35,481 nt of DNA from Stieleria sedimenti (GTDB lineage Bacteria > Planctomycetota > Planctomycetia > Pirellulales > Pirellulaceae). The position numbers and the translations under genes were made by a program. Below are positions 17,558-24,416 of the stretch, one piece after another. The stretch lies in assembly GCF_025060895.1 (NCBI RefSeq), contig NZ_JANZKV010000011.1, positions 30,110 to 65,590 of the forward strand, written 5' to 3'. The notes under the pieces are model-generated. The model searched no databases. It saw nothing but the letters and a program-made list of their open reading frames with translations, and was not told the origin of the DNA. Numbering within the stretch: position 1 is the stretch's first letter; each line of letters opens with the position of its first letter.

Positions 17558-17587
17558 TTACGCCACTTTGGAAGCTTGGCCACTTTG

Positions 17588-19015
17588 TCAGGCGACCAGG
17601 CGCGAGAGCAACAGCGTGGCCAAACCCAACACGAAGAAGAAGCCGCACATGTCGGTCACCGTCGTCAGCAACGGTCCGCTGGCCACGGCGGGGTCAAACC
17701 CGAATCGTTTCAGCACCAGCGGCACGACGCCGCCGATGGAAACCGCGACGATCGTGTTGGCGAATAACGCGACGCCGACGACCAGACCCAGGTAGCCGTT
17801 GCCGTCAAAAATCACGGCACAGATGGCGACCAGCAACCCCAACACCGCTCCGTTGATCAGCCCCACCGAAACCTCTTTCCACCAAACGCGAAAGACTTCC
17901 GAGGGGCGTACCAGACCGAGCGACAGCTCACGCATACTGACCGCGACCGCCTGGTTGCCGCTGCAGCCGCTCATGTCGCTGATGATCGGCAGAAAAACGG
18001 CCAGCGCGATCACCGCCTGCAGGGTTTCCTGAAAGTAGGCGATCACCGCGGCGGCACCGATATTGAGCAAAATATTGATACTCAACCAGCTCAGTCGTCG
18101 GCGGGCACGAAGCCACAGCGGCATCGAACGCAGTTCCTCGCCGCCCACGATCCCCTGGCTTTTCAGATAGTCGCTTTCGGCGGCGCGGGTTTCTTCGTAA
18201 TTGACCGCTTCACGGTGCAAGACGCCTTTCAGGCGTCCGTCATGGTCGACCACCGGGACACCCAAAAAGTGATGGGCGTCGAACAGTTCGATCAGGTCAT
18301 CCAGCGGCGTGGTGTCGAGCACCGAGATCGGATCGGTGATCATCAGATCGGCCAGTTTGGATCCGCGCCGGACGAACAGCAGGTTTTGCATCGGCAGCAC
18401 CCCGACCAGCGAGCCATCGTGTTGACAGACGTAGGCGTAGCGGACATCAAAATCGCTGTAGATCTCGGCGTTGGAATTCAGCTCGGCGATGACGTCCGCG
18501 ACGGTCATGTCGGGGGTAAAGCGAAGCATCTCCAGCACCATCATTCCGCCGGCGACGTCGTCTTCGTAGGCCGCCAATCGGCGGGCGGCGTCGGCTTCGA
18601 CGACGGGCAAGACGTCCAAAATGGCCGCCGCCTGTTGGTCGTTCAAATCGCCCAAGACGTCCGCTTGTTCATCACTGGGTAATTCGTGGACGATCGCCGC
18701 GGCGGTGTCCGGCTCCAGTGACGCGATCGCCTCGGCAGCCTGGACCTCCGGCAACGCCGCGATCAAATCTGCCGCGTCCTCGGCATCGAGCCCCTCGAGC
18801 ACCTGCACGCGATGGACTTCGTCCAATCGACTCAACGCCAACGCCTGGTCGGTCGTCGAGAGCTCCGAGAGGAATTCTACTAGACGCCCGGCGTCACCCT
18901 GTTCGGCCAAACGGGAGAGTTCTTCCCAGGGCCGATCCGAAACGGCAATCTCACCGACAAGTGAATCGGAATCGCCAGCGGTATCGAGCGTGGTCGGTTC
19001 GTCTGGAGTCGTCAC
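17588..19015 (-). CDS. mgtE: MgtE-type magnesium transporter
   Basis: This is a 475-residue inner-membrane Mg2+ channel of the MgtE/SLC41 family with its full architecture. A superhelical MgtE N domain (about 30-150, LPEVQAAEAIASLEPDTAAAIVHELP) is followed by a CBS pair (about 152-280, GGMMVLEM, LVGVLPMQNLLF, ITDPISVLDTTPLDDL) and five membrane helices (about 300-475, including FLPIISDMSGCSGNQAVAVS). In MgtE the cytoplasmic domains sense Mg2+ and gate the pore. The start is GTG (MTTPDEP), with no clear ribosome binding site. Upstream is a 35-bp tandem repeat array and then corA, so two Mg2+ transporter genes lie in a row on this strand. Confidence 0.95.
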   Translation of the reverse strand: MTTPDEPTTLDTAGDSDSLVGEIAVSDRPWEELSRLAEQGDAGRLVEFLSELSTTDQALALSRLDEVHRVQVLEGLDAEDAADLIAALPEVQAAEAIASLEPDTAAAIVHELPSDEQADVLGDLNDQQAAAILDVLPVVEADAARRLAAYEDDVAGGMMVLEMLRFTPDMTVADVIAELNSNAEIYSDFDVRYAYVCQHDGSLVGVLPMQNLLFVRRGSKLADLMITDPISVLDTTPLDDLIELFDAHHFLGVPVVDHDGRLKGVLHREAVNYEETRAAESDYLKSQGIVGGEELRSMPLWLRARRRLSWLSINILLNIGAAAVIAYFQETLQAVIALAVFLPIISDMSGCSGNQAVAVSMRELSLGLVRPSEVFRVWWKEVSVGLINGAVLGLLVAICAVIFDGNGYLGLVVGVALFANTIVAVSIGGVVPLVLKRFGFDPAVASGPLLTTVTDMCGFFFVLGLATLLLSRLVA

Positions 19016-19413
19016 AGTGCTAGCCTTTTTTCTGAATCGGTCGAGTGCGGCTTTAGTCTGACGGTGATTGGTGCGCTGACAAGCCGCTTAGCGCTGGCGC
19101 GGAGGAAAAAGTGTGGGATCTGATGAGTGGGAAGTGGGATAGGCTTCCAGCCTGTCACTGCGTAGGGCATGCTGTGCATGCCTGGTGTCAGCGTAGGGCA
19201 TGCTGTGCATGCCTGGTGTCACGCACAGCGTGACCTACGCTGCATGCCTGGTGTCACGCACAGCGTGACCTACGCTGCATGCCTGGTGTCACGCACAGCG
19301 TGACCTACGCTGCATGCCTGGTGTCACGCACAGCGTGACCTACGCCGCATGCCTGGTGTCACGCACAGCGTGACCTACGCGGGGCAAGCGACAGCCCGGA
19401 AGGCTCTCCCGAA
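19016..19413. other. 398-bp gene-free region upstream of mgtE with tandem repeats
   Basis: No gene is supported. It lies between the corA stop and the mgtE start and should hold the mgtE promoter unless it is read through from corA. I see no Mg2+ riboswitch (M-box) I can support. The right half is the repeat array at 19160-19380. Confidence 0.65.
19160..19380. repeat. Tandem repeat array upstream of mgtE
   Basis: Two 31-bp units (19160-19190 and 19191-19221; GCGTAGGGCATGCTG...) lead into five 35-bp units at 19206-19380. The 35-bp units are identical except for the first base of the last. Each contains GCATGCCTGGTGTCACGC followed by ACAGCGTGACCTACGC, so each can form the GTCACGC/GCGTGAC hairpin also found at 5697-5717. 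There are no spacers, so it is not a CRISPR array. Copies this uniform imply recent expansion. Confidence 0.92.
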
Positions 19414-20496
19414 TCAGCCTCGCCCGATCCAGCCTTTACGCCAGAAAAAGTACAGCATCGCGACACAGGTCAGCGTCATCACCAACCACAGCATGGGATA
19501 AGAGTAGCGGTAGTGAAGTTCAGGCATGTGTTCGAAATTCATGCCGTAGATTCCGGCCATGAAGGTCAACGGAATGAACACGCTGGCCATGATGGTCAGC
19601 ACCTTCATGACCTCGTTGGTCCGGTTGGCGACCGAGGACAGGTAGGTGTTCATCAATCCCGTCGCCATCTCGCGATACATTTCGGCGACTTCCGACGTCT
19701 GGATGCAGTGATCGTGGGTGTCGCGCAGGTAGACGCGAACGTCTTCATCGACGAGCGCAAAATCGCCGCGGACCAGCGAGTTGATTGCTTCGCGTTGCGG
19801 CCAGATCGCACGGCGGAGGTTGATCAGTTGGTTCTTTAGGGTGTTGAGTTCACCCAGCACGTCCGGCGACGGGTTGCGAATCACTTCGTCTTCCATCGCT
19901 TCCAGGTCGTTGCCGACCGCTTCGAGCACGGGGTAATAGCCGTCCACGATCGTGTCGGCGATCACGTAGGCCAGGTAATCGGCGCCACGCCCGCGAATGA
20001 TGCCCTTGCCGCTTTTTAATCGTCTGCGGACGGGGGCAAGGATGTCGCCGTAACGCTCTTGGAACGTGATCACATAGTTTTCCGCCAGCACGATGCTGAC
20101 CTGTTCCATGTCGACACGATAACGCGACGTTTCATCGCTGTCTTTCAGTCGAACCATACGAACGACGATCAGCAGCTGGTCACCGTACAGTTCGGTCTTG
20201 GGCCGCTGGGGGACGTTGACGACGTCTTCCAACAGCAAGGGGTGCAAATGAAAGATCTTGCCAACCTTGTTCATCACCGACCGATCGCCGAATCCCTGCA
20301 CGTCGACCCAGGCGACGGTTTCTGCTTGAAACGCTTCCTGGAGCTGGTCGAGGTCTTCGACGGGACGTTCGTCATAGCTTTGTTGATTGTAAAAGATGCC
20401 ACGCACCACCGGCCGCGGCGATTCCTTGGAGATGACGAGCGTTCCCGGGCGGGCACCCACGCGGGTGTGGCGTTTTTTAAAAATCTTGAGACTCAC
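19414..20496 (-). CDS. corA: CorA-type magnesium/cobalt transporter
   Basis: This is a 360-residue CorA family divalent-cation channel, an inner-membrane pentamer. The N-terminal alpha/beta cytoplasmic domain (about 20-240) includes TVAWVDVQGF, HPLLLEDVVN and VLAENYVITFQE. Long stalk helices follow. The C-terminus has two membrane helices with the signature YGMNFEHMPEL (GMN at 318-320) in the loop between them, and a basic cytoplasmic end (WRKGWIGRG). Length and topology are standard. It is on the same strand as the channel operon that ends 90 bp upstream, and lies upstream of mgtE. It may transport Mg2+, Co2+ or Ni2+; sequence alone cannot decide. Confidence 0.95.
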   Translation of the reverse strand: MSLKIFKKRHTRVGARPGTLVISKESPRPVVRGIFYNQQSYDERPVEDLDQLQEAFQAETVAWVDVQGFGDRSVMNKVGKIFHLHPLLLEDVVNVPQRPKTELYGDQLLIVVRMVRLKDSDETSRYRVDMEQVSIVLAENYVITFQERYGDILAPVRRRLKSGKGIIRGRGADYLAYVIADTIVDGYYPVLEAVGNDLEAMEDEVIRNPSPDVLGELNTLKNQLINLRRAIWPQREAINSLVRGDFALVDEDVRVYLRDTHDHCIQTSEVAEMYREMATGLMNTYLSSVANRTNEVMKVLTIMASVFIPLTFMAGIYGMNFEHMPELHYRYSYPMLWLVMTLTCVAMLYFFWRKGWIGRG

Positions 20497-20586
20497 TGGT
20501 CCAATCCTGGGGTTGCGTGTCGACCCCTCTGGCGTGGTCGCTGAAACGTGTCGATGGATCCCGCCCGGCCAGACCGATGTGTGGCG

Positions 20587-21732
20587 TCACTCTTGCATGC
20601 TACCGAGGTAACGTTGCAGCGTGTCTTCCCAGGCCGACGACGAGGTTCGCTGTAGCAGGCTTTGGTTGATCGGCTCGCGTAACGGACTATTGCTCGGTAG
20701 CGCAAACGCGTAACTCTGGCGTTCAAAGGTCACCGGCAAAACGAAAACATCACCCTCCACGGCTTGCAAGACAAGGTGCCGAAGAATGGGCGCGTCATAG
20801 ACCACCGCCTCGCAGCGTGCTTCGGTGAGGCATTGCAGCGCCAATTCGACGGTCTCGAAGGAACGAAAGCGGATGTGACGCGTGCGCAGGTAGTCGGCCG
20901 ACGTCGAGCCGGCAACCGTCGCAACCTTGACGCGCGGCAGGTCCGCCGGCCCGGCGACACGTGATCGCAGCTGGTTGACGGTCAATGCCGAGGTGACCGC
21001 CGCGGTGAAGCTGGCGACGATGAACAGCCCCGAAAACATCCAGACCAATCCGATCAGCCGACCCGGCAACGTCTTGGGGACCTTGTCACCGTAGCCGACG
21101 GTGGTCAGTGTGACCGCCGCCCACCACAACCCGACGCCGATCCCCTTCACGACCCCGTATTTGAAATCACTGCCGTGGTGCTTCCGTTCAAAAAAGTACA
21201 CCGCGACCGCGCTGATCAACATTGCGAACATCAAACCCGCCAGGATTCGCAAAAACGTCGGTGCGAGGACTGCCTCGAGGATCCCTTGCCAAGCCGCGCG
21301 CCGCTGCGAGCTACCAACGGCGATGCCGAGCCCGGAATGGTAGAACGCGTGCGTGAAATCCATTCGTCGCTCACGCTCCGCATTGACGGTGATCGCGGCG
21401 ACGGCGATATCGATCCGGCCGGCCGCGACCGCGTCGAGCATCTCGTCGAGCGGATAGGATTCAAAGCGAAGCTGGATTTCATGTTTCGATTCCACTTCCA
21501 GATCCGATTTGATGGAACGCATCAGGTCGATGCTGATGCCATCCCAACCCCCGTTTTCGTTCTGCATCGCGAAAGGCGGAACGTCGCGCGTTGCGACAAT
21601 GAGCTGATCGGGAATGTCCACCGTTTGGGACCGATCCGTCGATTGAGCGAAGCAGTGGCTGCCGCTCAAAGGCACACCACAGAGCAGGACGAGCAGTCGA
21701 ACGAGCAGCGGGACAGCTCGGGGAGAGATCAT
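20587..21732 (-). CDS. GluR0-like ligand-gated potassium channel (TVGYGD filter)
   Basis: This is a 381-residue protein with the layout of prokaryotic ionotropic glutamate receptors. Signal peptide about 1-30; binding lobe S1 about 40-145 (VATRDVPPFAM, GGWDGISIDL, AITVNAERERRMDFT); helix M1 about 160-181; a re-entrant pore loop with the K+ filter TVGYGD (211-216); helix M3 about 224-250 with SFTAAVTSALTV, which resembles the SYTANLAAF motif of receptor M3; and lobe S2 about 262-375 (VATVAGSTSADYL, EAVVYDAPILRHL). GluR0 of Synechocystis is the characterised precedent: glutamate-gated, K+-selective. The ATG overlaps the stop of the upstream paralogue in ATGA, so translation is probably coupled. 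The ligand is probably an amino acid but is not proven. Confidence 0.92.
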   Translation of the reverse strand: MISPRAVPLLVRLLVLLCGVPLSGSHCFAQSTDRSQTVDIPDQLIVATRDVPPFAMQNENGGWDGISIDLMRSIKSDLEVESKHEIQLRFESYPLDEMLDAVAAGRIDIAVAAITVNAERERRMDFTHAFYHSGLGIAVGSSQRRAAWQGILEAVLAPTFLRILAGLMFAMLISAVAVYFFERKHHGSDFKYGVVKGIGVGLWWAAVTLTTVGYGDKVPKTLPGRLIGLVWMFSGLFIVASFTAAVTSALTVNQLRSRVAGPADLPRVKVATVAGSTSADYLRTRHIRFRSFETVELALQCLTEARCEAVVYDAPILRHLVLQAVEGDVFVLPVTFERQSYAFALPSNSPLREPINQSLLQRTSSSAWEDTLQRYLGSMQE

Positions 21733-22817
21733 TGGGTGTCTCCCAAATAGCGATACAGCAGATCGCTCCAGGCGTCCGTCGCACGATACCGCAGCAATTC
21801 CTCATTGAGCGGTCGCCTCAGGTCGCTGCCGGGTTTCAGGGCAATCGCGTACTCTTGCAGGTTGAACGAGACGGGCAACACGTCGATGCGGTCATTGAAT
21901 TTCAGCATCGCCAAGTGTCTCAAGATCGCGCGGTCATACACCACGGCGTCCGCTTTGCCTTCGTCGACCGCCTCAATGGCGTCTTCGGGTGTGGGGTACG
22001 TGCGAAAGGCGATGCGCCGATTGCGGAGATACTCGGCGCTGGTGCTGGACGACACCGTGGCCACACGGACATCCCGCAGGTCGCTGGGGTGCCCGATTCC
22101 GATGTCCAATTCTCGGACCGTCAGTGCCGATGCGATGACGCCCGTGATCAGGCTGATGACCGCGATGCTGGCCAGCATCGAAATCGTCGCCAAGATTCGA
22201 CCCCAAACGCTGACCGGGCTGATCCCTTTGTGGCCCAGCAGCACCACGATGGACCACCAGATGCCCATCGATACCCCCTGTCGACGTCCGCTGCCGAATA
22301 CCGTTTCATTGCGTTTGCGTTCAAACAACCAGAACAACCAGCCGCACAACGCAACGATGCAGGTCATGCTGAGGACAAACAGGACTAAACGAAAGGTGAA
22401 AATCTGACGGATCGACGCCCACACACTGGCGCGATGTTGTCTCGAAACCGCGATCCCCAGCCCGGTTGAATAGTGCGGATGACAGAATTCCATCCGGTGG
22501 TGGCGATCCGCCGTGACGCTGATCGCTGCCACGCCGGCATCGATCTCACCACGCTCCAGCCCTCGCAACATTTGCTCAAGCGTCAGTTCACGGAATTCAT
22601 ATTCGAGATTTAATTCCCCACACAGGTTCTTCCACAATTCGATGCTGATGCCGCTCCAGGTCCCATCTTCATTCTTGATCGCAAACGGGGGGCTGTGCTT
22701 GGTCCCGACGGTGATCGGCTGCTCGGATGCTTGCTGACCGATTGCGAGATCACTGACGCAGCACAGCGTGCCCAAGACCAATAGTTGGACGATGCAGATG
22801 CGGCCGATGTGATTCAT
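21729..22817 (-). CDS. GluR-like channel paralogue with a divergent pore filter
   Basis: This 362-residue protein is a paralogue of the next gene. Signal peptide about 1-28; S1 lobe (VGTKHSPPFAIKNEDG, WSGISIELW, AAISVTADRHHRMEF); helix M1 about 141-165; pore region WWSIVVLLGHKGISPVS (187-203); M3 about 207-234 with SLITGVIASALTV; and S2 lobe (VATVSSSTSAEYL, DAVVYDRAILRHL). Where the partner has TTVGYGD this protein has LLGHKG, two residues shorter between the conserved WW and GR, so it should not form a normal K+ filter. It may be a modulatory subunit, pass other ions, or be nonconducting. Its ATG overlaps the stop of the PP2C/cNMP gene by 4 bp and its stop overlaps the next start by 4 bp. 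Confidence 0.9.
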   Translation of the reverse strand: MNHIGRICIVQLLVLGTLCCVSDLAIGQQASEQPITVGTKHSPPFAIKNEDGTWSGISIELWKNLCGELNLEYEFRELTLEQMLRGLERGEIDAGVAAISVTADRHHRMEFCHPHYSTGLGIAVSRQHRASVWASIRQIFTFRLVLFVLSMTCIVALCGWLFWLFERKRNETVFGSGRRQGVSMGIWWSIVVLLGHKGISPVSVWGRILATISMLASIAVISLITGVIASALTVRELDIGIGHPSDLRDVRVATVSSSTSAEYLRNRRIAFRTYPTPEDAIEAVDEGKADAVVYDRAILRHLAMLKFNDRIDVLPVSFNLQEYAIALKPGSDLRRPLNEELLRYRATDAWSDLLYRYLGDTQ

Positions 22818-24046
22818 TCCATTGGCCCGGTGTCATCCAGGTTCAGCGGTCGAGTTTGTTGCTTGATGATTTGTTTGGCGAGTCGCTTTCCCAAATTGCG
22901 AAGCATCACGTTGCCTAATCGTGGCAGCCGTCGCGTCAGTTTGCCGAATTCCTTGCGGCTGATCACGAGCACGCGGGACGGTTCGATGGCGACAAGTGAT
23001 GCCGAGGATCGGACCACGGTCAACAAAGATGCTTCACCAAAATAGTCGCCCGGTCCGAGTTCCCCTTCGATCAGATCGTCGTCGATCACGCGAAATCGAC
23101 CGTCCAGGACGACGTGCAGACCGGGCACGCCGGCATCCATGGAGATCAACTCTTTGCCCGCGGCGCACTGGATCGTGTTGGTGATCGAAGCCAGGTGCAT
23201 CAGGCGGCGAACGGAAAGCTTCTTGCACAAGAACAGGCTCTGCAGACATTCGATCTTTTTTTGAACGTCTGCGGCCGGGTGATCGGTTGCATCGCCTTGC
23301 ACTTCGACCACGATCGCGGTGATGTTGTCGGCACCGCCGGATTGCTTGGCAAACTCGACCAGCTTGTCGGGTTGCGTGATGATGTCCGGTTCGGACATGA
23401 ATCCGGCGACGCACGACGTGTTCTCGAAATAGTTGCTCAGCCCGTCAGAGCAGAGCAGCAGGCGGTCGCCGGGAATCAAATCAAACAGCAAGGTATCCAC
23501 GTCGACGAATTCGTGCGGACCGATGCTGCGGGTCAGGACGTGTCGATAGCGGCTGTTGCTGGCTTCTTCTTGGGTCAGGTCCCCGGAGAGAAACAGTTCG
23601 TTGGCCAACGTGTGGTCGCTGCTGAGTTGATGGACTTCGGTTTGTCGAAATAAATACAAACGCGAATCACCGACGTGGGCCATCACACCTTTGTCCTCGA
23701 CGACGACCAACAGGGTCAGTGTGGTCCCCATGCCGGCATAGTCCGGTGTGGCCCGGGCCAGCTGATTGAGCCCCTGGCTCGCCTGCTGGACGGCTTCTTC
23801 GACGACCTTCAGCACTCGGAACACCCCGTCGGGCGACTCGCCGGCCGAATGGATCAGGTCGCGGTTTTTGGACAGATGTCCCGACGCAAACTCGATCGCC
23901 CGCTCGGCCGCCACTTCGCCGGCCGCATGGCCACCCATCCCGTCGCAAACGACGTACAACCCCAGGCTCTCGTCGATCAGATACTGATCTTCGTTTCCGT
24001 CGCGTTTCAATCCCTTGTCACTGATTGCCGTTGCGACGATCACCAT
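22814..24046 (-). CDS. PP2C phosphatase fused to a C-terminal cyclic-nucleotide-binding domain
   Basis: From the ATG at 24046 this is a 410-residue protein; an in-frame GTG at 24103 would add 19 residues. The N-terminal PP2C domain (about 1-250) has KRDGNEDQ, VVCDGMGGHAAGEVA, GMGTTLTLL, AHVGDSRLYLF, VLTRSIG, LLLCSDGLSNYF and GGADNITAIVVEV, a complete metal-dependent phosphatase. The C-terminal domain (about 270-395) is cNMP-binding-like: VPGLHVVLDGRFRVI, then GPGDYFGEASLL and VVRSSASLVAIE, resembling the phosphate-binding cassette. Ligand identity (cAMP, cGMP or none) is open. It is the first gene of a three-gene operon and overlaps the next gene by 4 bp. Phosphatase activity is well supported by motifs; control by a cyclic nucleotide is inference. 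Confidence 0.92.
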   Translation of the reverse strand: MVIVATAISDKGLKRDGNEDQYLIDESLGLYVVCDGMGGHAAGEVAAERAIEFASGHLSKNRDLIHSAGESPDGVFRVLKVVEEAVQQASQGLNQLARATPDYAGMGTTLTLLVVVEDKGVMAHVGDSRLYLFRQTEVHQLSSDHTLANELFLSGDLTQEEASNSRYRHVLTRSIGPHEFVDVDTLLFDLIPGDRLLLCSDGLSNYFENTSCVAGFMSEPDIITQPDKLVEFAKQSGGADNITAIVVEVQGDATDHPAADVQKKIECLQSLFLCKKLSVRRLMHLASITNTIQCAAGKELISMDAGVPGLHVVLDGRFRVIDDDLIEGELGPGDYFGEASLLTVVRSSASLVAIEPSRVLVISRKEFGKLTRRLPRLGNVMLRNLGKRLAKQIIKQQTRPLNLDDTGPME

Positions 24047-24416
24047 GAGAACAGACTTGTGGTCAGCAGCTTGAGGGCAGGAGGTTGTGGTCGCAATGCC
24101 CACGATCCCGCCGGGAAATACGCTCGGATCGCGTTTCGCACGACCGCTCCACTATAGCGGATTCGACTGCCGGTTGACACCGCTGGCTTCGAACCGCGTG
24201 ACAGCGCGAACCCGCCGGGAAACGCGCAGAAGCATTTTTAGCGGTAGGACGCGAGCGGGTTGCCGATTTCGTGAGCCGCGACGCGTAAGCGGCCGGGCAT
24301 TCAACCTGCCCGAGGCCTTACGGCCAGCGGCTCACCATAGCCTCAACAAATCCCATTGAATCGACAGGCCGCTTGCGCCCTGCCGCTAAGACCTCGTCAA
24401 ACACAGATAGCCGTAC
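24047..24416. other. 370-bp intergenic region with nested palindromic repeats
   Basis: No gene is supported. It lies upstream of the channel operon and downstream of the MscS gene stop, both on the minus strand. The operon promoter should be near 24.05-24.2 kb, but I cannot place it. The rest is family A interrupted by family B. Confidence 0.6.
24238..24389. repeat. Family A palindrome interrupted by a family B palindrome
   Basis: The left arm TTAGCGGTAGGACGCGAGC (24238-24256) and the right arm GCTTGCGCCCTGCCGCTAA (24371-24389) pair as in other family A copies. They are separated by 114 bp instead of about 20-35 bp. Inside lies a family B core (24271-24335, GTGAGCCGCGACGCG to CAGCGGCTCAC), matching 7293-7360 in reverse complement. 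The family A flank CCTCGTCAAAC follows the right arm. Confidence 0.8.

Noticed and set aside
17464-17587. Classical intrinsic terminator
   Set aside because: There is a perfect 13-bp inverted repeat, but no T-run follows either arm. It is listed as a possible terminator only at moderate confidence.
19016-19159. Mg2+ riboswitch upstream of mgtE
   Set aside because: I could not find a conserved M-box core or a terminator-like fold that I can support from the sequence.
19206-19380. CRISPR array
   Set aside because: The 35-bp units are directly adjacent with no unique spacers, and no cas gene is present, so it is a plain tandem repeat.
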